From contig NZ_BBIT01000005.1 in the NCBI RefSeq assembly GCF_000730625.1, forward strand, positions 124,001 through 188,000: a DNA stretch of 64,000 nucleotides. The letters run 5' to 3'. A program made the position numbers and the translations under genes. The notes under the pieces were generated by a model. The model did not search any database. It worked only from the letters and a program-made list of their open reading frames with translations, and was not told where the DNA came from. Below are positions 44,773 through 53,287 of this stretch, one piece after another (positions within the stretch are counted from its first letter, which is position 1; each line of letters starts with the position of its first letter). This stretch comes from Pseudomonas oryzihabitans NBRC 102199 (GTDB lineage: Bacteria; Pseudomonadota; Gammaproteobacteria; Pseudomonadales; Pseudomonadaceae).

Positions 44773-45440
44773 GGGTGCGAGCGTCTTTTCTGGCCATGCG
44801 TGCTGATCATCTACAACGCCTGGGCGGCGCCGCCTGGTTACTCGCGCTCAGCATCCTGATGGTGCATGACCACATGGGCCAGTCGCGCCTGCGTCAGCAA
44901 CTAGTGCAACACAATGACCAGCCGTGCCTTCAGGCGCTGCAGGCAGATATGGCCACCCTCACTGCCCGACTGGATGCCCTGCCAACGCCAGAGCGCCTGG
45001 TCAGCCTGACCGAGCTAAGCGCAGTACGCGAGGACCTTAAAGCCAGCCTGGCTGCCGTTGTCCAGCAACAAGAAAAGCATGCCCAGGCTGCGGACGTGCT
45101 GACCTTGCAACAACGCACTGACCGACTTGAGGCTCAGTTGCACGCCCTGATGCACCAGGCAACGGCGCCTCGCGAGAAGCGCCAAACACCGGCACGACCT
45201 GCACCAAAGGCCAAGGCGTCCAAACTGCCCTTTCAGCTACTCGGTGCAGAGCAACGTGGCGGCCACACTTTTCTTGCCCTGTTACCAGTTCACCAGGAAG
45301 GGCTCAGCGCCGTCACGCTGCTCCGCGTGGGCGAGTCCTTGGGCCAATGGCAGCTCACCGGCTTGACCCAGGACACCGCGACATTTCGAGTGGATGGCCT
45401 GGTGCGGCGTCTGCCGCTGCCTGGAGGAGACACGCGATGA
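44769..45440 (+). CDS. Membrane-anchored coiled-coil ICE protein
   Basis: About 223 residues from GTG 44769, which overlaps the pilL stop (GTGA). One membrane helix (GGAAWLLALSILMVHD, about 19-34) is followed by a long coiled coil with repeated Leu/Gln/Asp (about 50-125), a basic Pro-rich linker, and a C-terminal beta domain (LPFQLLGAEQRGGHTFLALL, ending RVDGLVRRLPLP). The beta end resembles the PilP/pilus-assembly type. I do not know its family name. An internal ATG at 44796 is an alternative start. Likely a periplasmic bridge protein of the pilus or mating channel. Confidence 0.75.
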   Translation: MRVRASFLAMRADHLQRLGGAAWLLALSILMVHDHMGQSRLRQQLVQHNDQPCLQALQADMATLTARLDALPTPERLVSLTELSAVREDLKASLAAVVQQQEKHAQAADVLTLQQRTDRLEAQLHALMHQATAPREKRQTPARPAPKAKASKLPFQLLGAEQRGGHTFLALLPVHQEGLSAVTLLRVGESLGQWQLTGLTQDTATFRVDGLVRRLPLPGGDTR

Positions 45441-46150
45441 CACAACGGTTACCTGCTACCGCGTTGCTCAGTCTGATCCTTGGCTCTATTCAGGCTGTTC
45501 AGGCATCTCCTGCGCCCACCGCCCACGACCAGACGCGTTGGAGCGATACCCAACACAGCCGACTCACGCTGAGCGAGGACGCACAGGCCCAGGCCTGGGG
45601 TCTGCAGGCCAGTGACTGGGTCCGCTATCGCGAGCTGATGCAGGGGCCGCTAGGCATCTACGCGCCGCACCTGGACCCGTTGACCGCCCTGGGTATCGAG
45701 GCACGAAGTGACGAAGAGCGTGCGCGCTTTGCGGAGTTGCAGGTCAGAGCCGAGGCCCGACGCGTCGAGAAACTGCTGACCTATCAGCGCGCCTACGACG
45801 CTGCCTGGCAGCGCCTTGCACCTGACTTGCAGCGGGTCACGCTCGAGGATGCCAAGGTGGCAGAGGAAGCGCGCCTTTCCGTGTTCGTCAAAGCGGACTG
45901 CCCGCCCTGCCTTGAACGTGTCCGGCAGTTGCAGGCACAAGGTCGGGCCTTCGACCTGTACCTGGTGGATAGTAAAGGCGATGACGCACGACTACGGCGT
46001 TGGGCGCGTCAGGCCCGCTTGGATCCCACGCGCGTTCAGCAGCGGACCATCACCCTCAACCATGACAATGGCCGCTTTCAGTCGCTAGGTCTTGCCGGCG
46101 AATTGCCCGTCGTCGCACAGCGGGTGAATGGACAATGGCAGCGACAGTAG
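45437..46150 (+). CDS. TIGR03759 family ICE protein (thioredoxin-like)
   Basis: A 237-residue exported protein with a Sec signal (to about VQAS). The middle part AQAWGLQASDWVRYRELMQG and the sequence GIYAPHLDPLTALGIEARSD are the hallmark of the PFL_4693/TIGR03759 family. The C-terminal half has a C-x-x-C in VKADCPPCLERV, so a thioredoxin-like fold that may act on disulfides of the mating channel. ATG 45437 overlaps the preceding stop (ATGA), and its stop lies inside the next gene by 16 bases. Confidence 0.9.
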   Translation: MTQRLPATALLSLILGSIQAVQASPAPTAHDQTRWSDTQHSRLTLSEDAQAQAWGLQASDWVRYRELMQGPLGIYAPHLDPLTALGIEARSDEERARFAELQVRAEARRVEKLLTYQRAYDAAWQRLAPDLQRVTLEDAKVAEEARLSVFVKADCPPCLERVRQLQAQGRAFDLYLVDSKGDDARLRRWARQARLDPTRVQQRTITLNHDNGRFQSLGLAGELPVVAQRVNGQWQRQ

Positions 46151-46734
46151 CCACGCCAACAAGGCGCCGTCGAGCAGTCGCTGGCCTGGCGTTTTTGTTG
46201 TCGGCTTTGGTCAGCGTCGCCACCTGGGCGCAGGCTCAGCTGCCGCCTCCGGCCTATCAGCTTGCGGCCCAGCAAGCCGGCGTTCCCTCTCTGGTTCTGT
46301 ACGCCATAGCACTGCAGGAAAGCGGGCGACGCTGGCAAGGACGATCAGTGCCGTGGCCCTGGACCCTGAACGTGGCTGGCGAGGCCAAGCGCTTTGCCAA
46401 TCGCCATACGGCGTGCACCAGCCTGCTTCAGGCTATGGACACTACCCCGGACCGCAAAATCGATGTGGGTCTCGGCCAGATCAACCTGGGTTACCACCGC
46501 CATCGCGTCACTCGTCCTTGTGACTTGCTAGACCCCTATCAAAACCTTGCGATTGCCGCTGCAATCCTCGTCGAGCAGCGCGCAGTTACTCCTGACTGGC
46601 CAACCGCCATCGGCCGCTATCACCGTCCGGCCGGCGGCGCCCTTGCCGCACGCTATCAGCGCCTCGTCCAGGCGCATCTGGATCGCCTACAGGGTCAGGT
46701 AGCCAAGGAACTGCAGGTGGGAGGACTGCAGTGA
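46135..46734 (+). CDS. Lytic transglycosylase of the transfer apparatus
   Basis: A 199-residue exported enzyme (signal segment about 15-35, cleavage after WAQAQ or near). The SLT-type active-site Glu is in YAIALQESGR (about 62), with VGLGQINLGYHRHR as the second motif and NLAIAAAILVEQ after it. It opens peptidoglycan for assembly of the mating channel, like VirB1. It overlaps both neighbours in the operon. Confidence 0.9.
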   Translation: MAATVATPTRRRRAVAGLAFLLSALVSVATWAQAQLPPPAYQLAAQQAGVPSLVLYAIALQESGRRWQGRSVPWPWTLNVAGEAKRFANRHTACTSLLQAMDTTPDRKIDVGLGQINLGYHRHRVTRPCDLLDPYQNLAIAAAILVEQRAVTPDWPTAIGRYHRPAGGALAARYQRLVQAHLDRLQGQVAKELQVGGLQ

Positions 46735-47255
46735 GACCTGGGTTCAGAAGACGCTCGCTGTTCGTACTCGGTACGGGATGGCTATCCCTGCAGACAATGG
46801 CGGACCCACTCATCGTGGTGGTTCATGAGGGAGGTGTTTCCACCCAGCCGTACTTCGAGCCGTTCAAGCGGACAGCTCCACCACGTACGTCTACTGTGAC
46901 CCCATTTCCTGCCGATGCTTATGAGGCTGAGGCCGCGATGCTACCGGTGCGGTCACAAAGACTGACTCCAGGCGAAGCTTCGACACGAGCGCTCCAAGCA
47001 CCTGGGCTTAGCCCCCTGTTTCTCATCGGTGATGATGAGTACTCACGTCATTGGCTGAGCCAGCAGCGGCGGCAGCTGAAGGACCAGCAGGCTATTGGCC
47101 TGGTGGTAAATATCGACACTGCCGCGGCCTTGGCAGAACTTCGGCGCCTTGCCCCCGACGTCACCCTCATTCCAACCTCGGGGGATGACCTCGCCCAACG
47201 CCTGGGGCTGCACCACTACCCTGTGCTGCTCCTGCCAATGGCGGATGACAGGTAG
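46731..47255 (+). CDS. TIGR03765 family ICE protein
   Basis: A 174-residue exported protein that starts with GTG 46731 overlapping the previous stop (GTGA). Segments LIVVVHEGGVSTQPYFEPFK, PVRSQRLTPGEASTR and the end HHYPVLLLPMAD are typical of PFL_4695/TIGR03765. Its function is not known; the fold looks periplasmic, and it is always found just before traD in this class. Confidence 0.88.
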   Translation: MRPGFRRRSLFVLGTGWLSLQTMADPLIVVVHEGGVSTQPYFEPFKRTAPPRTSTVTPFPADAYEAEAAMLPVRSQRLTPGEASTRALQAPGLSPLFLIGDDEYSRHWLSQQRRQLKDQQAIGLVVNIDTAAALAELRRLAPDVTLIPTSGDDLAQRLGLHHYPVLLLPMADDR

Positions 47256-47263
47256 CGCAGGCC

Positions 47264-49354
47264 ATGTCCCATCTGACCGGCTATAAGCGCTGGCTTCGTC
47301 CAGCCGTGGAGTTGTACAGCGTTGGCGCCTGCATGCTAGCGGCTGGCATTGTTGCACTCATTCCCGAAACGCTCGGGCTCTCGGCCCCAATGGCCTCGTT
47401 CGCCACAACGGCATTCCTATGCCTCGCCGCTGCTCGGCTGTATCAGGCTCATCGCATCCTGCGCTACCGACGCAATCTTCGGCGGCTGCCTGCCTACACC
47501 CTGTCCAGTGCTGCGATACCGGTCAGCACGCAGACGCTGTTCATCGGTCGTGGATTTCGCTGGGAGGCGCGGCATACCCAACGCTTGCTCGAGACCTATT
47601 TGCCGCAATGCCGCCGCTATGTCGAGCCAAGCCGGTATCACCGCTTTATCCAACACCTCTTCAAACAGCCTTCGCGGCGCGGTCACCTGACTCAAGCCGC
47701 CATTGGCGGCTTGCCTCGTCTGCATGGCGTCGAGCCTGACGAACAAGACGTCTGCCTACCCTTGAACGAGCGTGTGGGTCATACGCTGGTACTGGGTACC
47801 ACGCGGGTCGGCAAGACGCGGCTGGCCGAGCTCTTCATCGCGCAGGACATCCGCCGTCGCAATGCGCAGGGCGAGCATGAAGTGGTGATCGTGTTCGATC
47901 CCAAAGGCGATGCAGATCTGCTCAAGCGGATGTACGCCGAAGCCAAACGCGTCGGCCGTGAGCAGGAGTTGTTGGTGTTCCATCTGGGCTGGCCCGACAG
48001 CTCGGCTCGGTACAACGCCGTCGGCCGTTTTGGTCGTATCTCCGAGGTGGCTACTCGTCTTGCCGGGCAACTCTCCGGTGAAGGCGATAGCGCCGCCTTT
48101 CGCGAGTTTGCCTGGCGCTTCGTCAACATCATCGCGCGCGCTCTAGTGGAGCTGGGTCAGCGTCCTGACTATCGGTTGATCCAGCGCTATGTCATCAACA
48201 TTGATGCGCTGTTTATTCAGTACGCCGAACACTACTTCGCCACACGCGAACCCGAGGCGTGGGCGGCGATCCTCAAGCTTGAGGCGGGACTGAACAACCG
48301 TAATCTGCCGCGGCACATGATTGGACGGGAGACCCGGGTCGTTGCCCTCGAGCAGTATCTTTCCAATACGCATCACTTCGATCCGGTGCTCGATGGCCTG
48401 CGCAGCGCCGTGCGCTACGAGCGCAGCTTTTTCGACAAGATTGTGGCTTCGCTCCTGCCCCTGCTGGAGAAGCTCACCACCGGCAAGATCGTCCAGTTGC
48501 TCTCGCCTGACTACGAGGATCTGCAGGATCCGCGGCCAATCTTCGACTGGATGCAAGTCGTTCGCCAACGCGCCATTGTTTATGTGGGCTTGGATGCCCT
48601 ATCCGATGCCGAGGTCGCCGCAGCCGTAGGCAATTCCATGTTTGCGGATCTGGTTTCGGTGGCGGGACACCTCTACAAGTTCGGCGTCGACAGCGGATTA
48701 CCCGGCGGCAAGCCAGGTACCAAGCCCACCATCAATCTGCACACCGATGAGTTCAACGAACTGATGGGTGATGAGTTTATCCCTCTGGTCAACAAGGGCG
48801 GCGGCGCTGGCGTTCAGGTGACGGCCTATACCCAGACCCTGTCGGATATCGAGGCACGGCTAGGTAATCGCGCCAAGGCTGGTCAGGTGATTGGCAACTT
48901 CAACAACCTGTTCATGTTGAGGGTACGCGAAACAGCCACAGCCGAACTGCTGACCCGCCAGCTCCCCCAGGTCGACGTCTATACACCCGCGCAATCCAGT
49001 AGCGTCACCGATACCTCTGATCCAGCGGCCGCCAGCGCCTTCACCTCCAGCACTCAAGATCAGCTCGTGGGCAGCCGCCGGCCTCTCATCGAGCCTGCTC
49101 ATCTCGTCGCGTTGCCCAAGGGGCAGTGCTTTGCGCTGCTTGAGGGCGGTGCGCTTTGGAAGGTGCGCATGCCCTTGCCGCTACCAGACGCCGATGATGA
49201 TTTACCGGCTGATCTTCGCGCGCTGACCGCTGCCATGCGTCGGCGCCCGTTCGGATCCAAGACGGCTGAGCCATCTGGCGAACCAGACTCACCACTCCCG
49301 ACCGCCCCAGAGCCACCGGTGACTTCGACTACTGAGGCATCTGCTCATGAATGA
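47264..49354 (+). CDS. traD: Type IV coupling protein TraD
   Basis: A 696-residue inner-membrane ATPase that brings the relaxase-DNA complex to the mating channel. Two membrane segments lie at about 12-60. Walker A is LGTTRVGKTRLAE (near 180), Walker B VVIVFDPKGDAD (near 210), and the C-terminal motor motif is NLHTDEFNELMGDEF and VTAYTQTLSDIEARLG. It fits the SXT/TOL-type TraD of ICEs (TIGR03743/TIGR03754). It overlaps the following gene by 8 bases. Confidence 0.93.
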   Translation: MSHLTGYKRWLRPAVELYSVGACMLAAGIVALIPETLGLSAPMASFATTAFLCLAAARLYQAHRILRYRRNLRRLPAYTLSSAAIPVSTQTLFIGRGFRWEARHTQRLLETYLPQCRRYVEPSRYHRFIQHLFKQPSRRGHLTQAAIGGLPRLHGVEPDEQDVCLPLNERVGHTLVLGTTRVGKTRLAELFIAQDIRRRNAQGEHEVVIVFDPKGDADLLKRMYAEAKRVGREQELLVFHLGWPDSSARYNAVGRFGRISEVATRLAGQLSGEGDSAAFREFAWRFVNIIARALVELGQRPDYRLIQRYVINIDALFIQYAEHYFATREPEAWAAILKLEAGLNNRNLPRHMIGRETRVVALEQYLSNTHHFDPVLDGLRSAVRYERSFFDKIVASLLPLLEKLTTGKIVQLLSPDYEDLQDPRPIFDWMQVVRQRAIVYVGLDALSDAEVAAAVGNSMFADLVSVAGHLYKFGVDSGLPGGKPGTKPTINLHTDEFNELMGDEFIPLVNKGGGAGVQVTAYTQTLSDIEARLGNRAKAGQVIGNFNNLFMLRVRETATAELLTRQLPQVDVYTPAQSSSVTDTSDPAAASAFTSSTQDQLVGSRRPLIEPAHLVALPKGQCFALLEGGALWKVRMPLPLPDADDDLPADLRALTAAMRRRPFGSKTAEPSGEPDSPLPTAPEPPVTSTTEASAHE

Positions 49355-50069
49355 TGCCGTAGACATCCGGCCGCGTCGTTACGGAGGGTTTACCCAGCTT
49401 CTGCTACTGCCCTTTACGGTCTTGGGCCTACTGTGCGCCGCGCTGCTCCTTCGGCTTTTGCTGGAAGGCTTCGGCATGTTGTTCGTTTGGCCGGATAACC
49501 GCGATCTGCACGCGCAGATCCTTTACGAGCAGGATCGACGCGATCTCGCCCGCACGCCTTGGCCGGATCGATGGCAGTCGATTTCCCGTACGTGGCTAAA
49601 TACCAAACGCTCAGTACAGCTCATGGCGCTATCCAACCCGTGGATCGAGTTACAAGGCAGGCTCGAAGCCATACCCAGCCTCCTTGGCCACAGAACGCCG
49701 AGCCTGCCTTGGGCAAAAGAACGTTCGGGGCTAAAAGAGGCTTTATCTGTAGCCCGGCACAGCGCGCTGAGCGTTGGCATACGAAGCCTACTGCTGCTTC
49801 AGGCTCTGCCTCTGCTGATACTGAGCGTGCTCGTCGGTACCGTAGACGGCTTGGTCCGACGGCAAGTGCGTCGCTTCAACGTGCAACGTGAATCGGGCTA
49901 TCTCCATCACCGCGCGAAGGCCCTCTTCGTTCCACTGACACTGCTGCCAGGGTTCATGTACCTGGTACTGCCCATCAGCCTGTCTATTGCCAGCTTTGCG
50001 ATTGTGAGTGCGATCCTGTCAGGCCTGATGGCCACAATTGCCATTGGGACTTTCAAGAAGCATCTCTGA
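49347..50069 (+). CDS. TIGR03747 family ICE membrane protein
   Basis: A 240-residue membrane protein with a helix at about 17-45, and three more after 145. FGMLFVWPDNRDLHAQILYE and RRQVRRFNVQRESGYLHHRA are typical for PFL_4697/TIGR03747, located directly after traD in this element class. It may work together with TraD. After this gene the transfer operon is interrupted by cargo (50330-52500) before it resumes with the RAQPRD gene. Confidence 0.9.
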   Translation: MNDAVDIRPRRYGGFTQLLLLPFTVLGLLCAALLLRLLLEGFGMLFVWPDNRDLHAQILYEQDRRDLARTPWPDRWQSISRTWLNTKRSVQLMALSNPWIELQGRLEAIPSLLGHRTPSLPWAKERSGLKEALSVARHSALSVGIRSLLLLQALPLLILSVLVGTVDGLVRRQVRRFNVQRESGYLHHRAKALFVPLTLLPGFMYLVLPISLSIASFAIVSAILSGLMATIAIGTFKKHL

Positions 50070-50329
50070 TGAACAGCTTTGGCTATTCCATTCAGGCAAG
50101 ACGTCTAGAACATCTATCGCCAGCCAGGCTAAGACACGTTTCACGTGGAACGCTGCACTGTCTCTTGATCGTGCGAGCCCAGATATAACCCTTAGCAGTT
50201 ATCCAGCTGTTCGCTCATCAAGCCAAGCACGATAAGCCGCCCAACGAGCGGTCCTTTTACTTCATCACCTGAGGATAGAAGCTGCTTCCAGACAGGGCTT
50301 TGGGGATCAGCCGGAATCTTATGAAGACG

Positions 50330-50773
50330 TTACGCTCTGGTCGTCTCGAGTAGCTCAGCATGCTGCTCGAAGTCATCCGCTAGCTGCTGCAGCGTGATAC
50401 TTCGCAGGCGCGTCAGCAGCAAAGCCTGCGCGGCATCGAATGCCTCGGTCAGCGCATTGTTTACGGCTCGCTCAACCAGACATTCAGGATGATCGGTCGC
50501 CAAACCTATGGCGAAAATCGACGACGACCCGAGCGCCTGATGGATATCTAGCAGTGTGATCTCTGCAAGGGGCTTTGCCAGCATCCACCCTCCCCGATGA
50601 CCCTTTTCAGAACGAACGTACCCCTGCTCCTTGAGCAGGGCCATCGTCCTGCGCACGACCACCGGATTAGTACTCAGCATCTGCGCCAAGCTGTCAGACG
50701 TCGCAGGCTGTTCATGGCGAGCCATGTGAATCAGCGTATGCAGCATCCGCGATAGGCGCGTGTCATTTCTCAT
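50330..50773 (-). CDS. Rrf2 family transcriptional regulator
   Basis: A 147-residue winged-helix protein. RLSRMLHTLIHMARHEQPAT, TNPVVVRRTMALLKEQGYV and HRGGWMLAKPLAEITLLDIH are the Rrf2 DNA-binding domain. Only one Cys (ECLVERAVNNAL) is present where Fe-S members have three, so it probably does not hold a cluster; it may sense redox by that Cys or something else. It is transcribed away from the flavoprotein gene, with an inverted repeat between them. Confidence 0.88.
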   Translation of the reverse strand: MRNDTRLSRMLHTLIHMARHEQPATSDSLAQMLSTNPVVVRRTMALLKEQGYVRSEKGHRGGWMLAKPLAEITLLDIHQALGSSSIFAIGLATDHPECLVERAVNNALTEAFDAAQALLLTRLRSITLQQLADDFEQHAELLETTRA

Positions 50774-50820
50774 AGCTCAAAAGCCTCATTCAAGCCGGCC
50801 AGCATCTCTCGACACAGGAA

Positions 50821-50858
50821 AAGTTACAAGACCTAGACTTTCGCTCATCACGTAACTT
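50821..50858. promoter_or_regulatory. Inverted repeat AAGTTAC...GTAACTT, candidate Rrf2 operator
   Basis: AAGTTAC (50821-50827) and GTAACTT (50852-50858) face each other 24 bases apart between the two divergent genes. A role as binding site of the Rrf2 regulator is inferred from position and symmetry. Confidence 0.5.
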
Positions 50859-50891
50859 ATGTTGTTTCCTGAAATTCAAGAGGGAAATTCC

Positions 50892-51779
50892 ATGATCTAC
50901 GATGTGATCGTTGTGGGGGGTAGCTACGCCGGTGTGTCCGCTGCCATGCAACTGGCTAGGGCGCGCCGTTCTGTGTTGGTGATTGATGCTGCGCAACGCC
51001 GTAATCGATTCGCTGCCACGTCTCATGGGTTCTTGGGGCAAGACGGCAACAGCCCAGATGCAATTGCTGACCAAGCACGTCGGCAACTACTCGCCTACCC
51101 ATCCGTCACCTGGCATGACGCGTCTGCGGTTGCAGCAGAGAAACAGGCCGATGTGATCTCTATCGCTACAAGCGATGGCCTCACCTTCAATGCCCGTCGG
51201 CTGATTCTGGCTTCCGGCGTCACCGATGAGCTGCCAGATATTCCTGGTTTGGCTGAGCGCTGGGGGCGACAGGTCTTCCACTGCCCTTACTGCCATGGGT
51301 ATGAGCTGGACAAAGGAAACATCGGTGTCCTGGCCAGCTCACCACTCGCTATCCATCAGGCCCTGATGCTGCCTGATTGGGGAGCAACAACCTTATTCCT
51401 CAACGGCGCCTTCCAGCCCGATGCAGAGCAAAGCGAGAAGCTTGCACAGCGTGGCGTTTCGCTCGAGCAAGAGCAGGTTGTTTCTATTGGTGGGAAGCGG
51501 TTGGAAGTGACACTGGCCAGTGGTCGTGTGATTACGCTTGCAGGACTGTTCGTCCAACCACGCACGCATCTGAACAACCCCCTGATCAAGCAGTTGGGCC
51601 TTGCCGTTGAAAGCGGTCCCTTGGGCGACTTCCTGACAGTAGATCAGATGCGGGAAACCAGTGTGGCAGGCGTGTTTGCCTGCGGAGATGCGGCAGTGGC
51701 TGCCGGTAACGTGGCGATCGCGGTCGGCGACGGTGCTCGCACAGGTGGCGCAGCTCACCAGTCGTTGATCTTTCGCTGA
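50892..51779 (+). CDS. Thioredoxin reductase-like FAD/NAD(P) oxidoreductase
   Basis: A 295-residue flavoprotein. FAD loop VIVVGGSYAGVSAAMQLARA (5-24), the redox pair C-P-Y-C in FHCPYCHGYE (about 134-143), and the FAD-binding end VAGVFACGDAAVA. The NADPH loop is reduced (GVLASSPLAIHQAL), which differs from true thioredoxin reductases, so the electron donor is uncertain. GAGGGAAA precedes ATG 50892; a start at 50859 is less likely. Paired with a divergent Rrf2 regulator, a layout often seen for such enzymes in Proteobacteria. Probably stress-related cargo of the element. Confidence 0.88.
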   Translation: MIYDVIVVGGSYAGVSAAMQLARARRSVLVIDAAQRRNRFAATSHGFLGQDGNSPDAIADQARRQLLAYPSVTWHDASAVAAEKQADVISIATSDGLTFNARRLILASGVTDELPDIPGLAERWGRQVFHCPYCHGYELDKGNIGVLASSPLAIHQALMLPDWGATTLFLNGAFQPDAEQSEKLAQRGVSLEQEQVVSIGGKRLEVTLASGRVITLAGLFVQPRTHLNNPLIKQLGLAVESGPLGDFLTVDQMRETSVAGVFACGDAAVAAGNVAIAVGDGARTGGAAHQSLIFR

Positions 51780-51857
51780 GCGAAGCAACTTCAGGCCGCC
51801 GGCTTTTTACCAAAGCACTAGCACGTATTAACCTGTCTTCTTGGCAAGGACAGTAGC

Positions 51858-51890
51858 GCACCTGCCAGCTCTACCTTATCTGACAGGTGC
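51858..51890 (-). terminator. Hairpin after right small ICE gene
   Basis: On the minus strand GCACCTGTCA and TGGCAGGTGC form a 10-bp stem (one G-T pair) 24 bases beyond the stop of the 85-residue protein gene. The left unit has a stem of the same length but different sequence at a similar place. Confidence 0.55.
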
Positions 51891-51913
51891 AGCGTCATTG
51901 CTCAAGAGGGTTG

Positions 51914-52171
51914 TTAACGTCGTGCTTCTGTCAGGGCTTGGCGGTAAAGCACGACAACATCGTTAAGCAACTCGCGCATCATCGACGCAAGCAGTTGCTG
52001 ACGAAGTTCTCCGTTCTCTACCGACTCAGACGCCAACTGATCAAGCAGATCGTTCAGCACTGAAACATGCAACTCAGCTTCGGCATCCGGCGTATCCGAC
52101 TCGAAGTCTGGCTGGCGCGCCCGAAGCAGAGGCGTTGGAAAAGGGACTATGGTGCTAGTGCGACTAGTCAT
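51914..52171 (-). CDS. Small helical ICE protein, paralogue of the protein at 32260-32529
   Basis: An 85-residue acidic helical protein of unknown function. It has IVPFPTPLLRARQPDF, SVLNDLLDQLAS and MRELLNDVVVLYRQALTEAR, all matching the 89-residue paralogue. GGAGGTG lies 5-6 bases before the ATG, in the codons of the overlapping leader peptide. It belongs to a transcription unit that points opposite to the transfer operon around it. Identity of the pair is moderate, so the duplication is old or the copies came from different elements. Confidence 0.75.
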   Translation of the reverse strand: MTSRTSTIVPFPTPLLRARQPDFESDTPDAEAELHVSVLNDLLDQLASESVENGELRQQLLASMMRELLNDVVVLYRQALTEARR

Positions 52172-52250
52172 GGCGCACCTCCATGCGAGAGGTAAGACAC
52201 GTAGTCGGATGTGCCAGGCGGAGCCCGGGCTTGAAAGGAGGACGAGGCAT
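52164..52250 (-). CDS. Leader peptide (28 residues) coupled to the following gene
   Basis: ATG 52250 follows AAAAGGAAA. The peptide reads MPRPPFKPGLRLAH, then CLTSRMEV near the end. Its TAG lies 8 bases inside the 85-residue gene, exactly as in the left unit (32175-32267). PFK, CLTS and MEV are shared between the two peptides while their spacing differs by a few codons, so the reading frame is under selection. Confidence 0.6.
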   Translation of the reverse strand: MPRPPFKPGLRLAHPTTCLTSRMEVRHD

Positions 52251-52493
52251 TTTCCTTTTAATCCTTGGACAGGTTAAGGAACCGCCTACCAGCCTTCTCA
52301 CGAGCATAGGAGGCGGACCGTGCAAGGGTGAGAATCCGGCGTCCAAGGGAACCGGCCAGGCAAAAGCCTGCCTCACACGGCCCGCCATAGAGGAGCATTA
52401 GCGCAGCATGCAAATACTGGCTAAGCACTATGACGCTACCGCGCCTTGGACAACTTCCAGGTTCTCACGCCCGGTCGCGGGATTGACCACGAC
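52172..52493 (-). ncRNA. Structured 5' leader RNA with mutually exclusive helices (right copy)
   Basis: The inverted homologue of 31943-32259. On the minus strand: hairpin GTCGTGG/CCGCGAC with the same TCAATC loop; stem GGCGGGCCGTGT with GCACGGTCCGCC; inside it CAGGC-TTTT-GCCTG; and three switch elements, GTCCAAGG (52451-52444), CCTTGGAC (52348-52341) and GTCCAAGG (52270-52263), in which the middle can pair with either neighbour. Compared with the left copy, both sides of several helices change while pairing is kept. This is the strongest sequence evidence that the RNA fold is functional. Confidence 0.7.
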
Positions 52494-52499
52494 AGCCAA

Positions 52500-52528
52500 A
52501 ATCTAACGTTCGCGGTTACCGGTTGCAA
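52500..52528 (-). promoter_or_regulatory. Sigma70-like promoter of right leader-RNA unit
   Basis: On the minus strand TTGCAA (52528-52523), 17-base spacer, TAGATT (52505-52500). Spacing and -10 are identical to the left copy at 31908-31936. Start of transcription expected near 52493. Confidence 0.7.
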
Positions 52529-52675
52529 CCAACAAACCGGCTGGCGTGCGCTCCGCTTTCTCGGTGAGGCCACCGTCTACAAAAAACCGGGTACGCGCTG
52601 AATCGGATTTTCTGCGGCGTGACGCTCCCGTAAACGGCACCTTCGCGCCATCGAATCGCTCAGGACGCGAGCAAG

Positions 52676-53033
52676 ATGGCAACGCGAAGGCCTCGCCCTA
52701 CTTCAGTGGGCACTCCTCCTCACACCGCTCTCGGTTGCCCTAAGCGCCCCCCATGCATGGGAGGGCGACGGTGACGCTGAACGTGAGCAGCTAGCTGCCG
52801 TCATCCGGCAATTGACGATCACTGAACACCTGGCCGTTCAGACCGCTGCGCACACAGCCCCTGCAGGCACCCGCTACCACTTCGACTATGCCCGCCTGCA
52901 GCAAGACCTGCGGCGCATCCGCCAGGGCATCGAACACTACCTGACGCCGTCTCGGGCCCAGCCCAGGGATCTGCAGCCGCTGGCAGGTGACTACGCCCGC
53001 GAGGTCGATCCACATGAGGCGTCCTCGCCATGA
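52676..53033 (+). CDS. RAQPRD family ICE protein, start codon unresolved (possible frameshift)
   Basis: The frame ending at 53033 encodes a signal peptide (LALLQWALLLTPLSVALSAP), then a helical domain with YHFDYARLQQDLRRIRQGIE and the diagnostic SRAQPRDLQPLAGDY. The family lies between TIGR03747 and TIGR03758 in this element class, which fits. In this frame no ATG, GTG or TTG occurs between the previous stop (52620) and TTG 52812, which is after the signal peptide. An ATG with upstream AGGA at 52676 is in another frame. Either a frameshift lies near 52680-52710, a sequencing error occurred, or a rare start codon is used. Confidence 0.7.
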
Positions 53034-53269
53034 CCCTCTCCGCCGCACAGAGCGCAGCCTTTCAGGCCAGCGGTGGCTTCACCCCTGCTGCCGTCTCCAC
53101 GGTGGTGCTGAGCCTGGTCTTTGCCGTCTTTCAGCTCTGGGGCGTCTGGGCCCTGCGTACGGCCTTCGTGAGCTGGGCCGAACACCGCATGACCCAACGC
53201 CAATTGCTGGGCGTCGCGGTGCGTTTTTTCTTCCTGTACCTGGCCCTGATTTTTCTACTGCTCTCCTGA
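53030..53269 (+). CDS. TIGR03758 family ICE membrane protein
   Basis: A 79-residue protein with two membrane helices (about 22-45 and 60-78) joined by VSWAEHRMTQRQL. It matches PFL_4701/TIGR03758, a short inner-membrane subunit next to the pilin-like TIGR03745 gene. Its ATG overlaps the RAQPRD stop (ATGA). Confidence 0.9.
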   Translation: MTLSAAQSAAFQASGGFTPAAVSTVVLSLVFAVFQLWGVWALRTAFVSWAEHRMTQRQLLGVAVRFFFLYLALIFLLLS

Positions 53270-53287
53270 CTTGTGGAGGACCTGAAC

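Noticed and set aside
52172-52493. Cobalamin riboswitch or group II intron fragment
   Set aside because: Stretches such as GGTGAGAATCCGGC on the plus strand looked suggestive, but the conserved promoter, ribosome sites and covarying helices all fit the minus strand and no known consensus matched.
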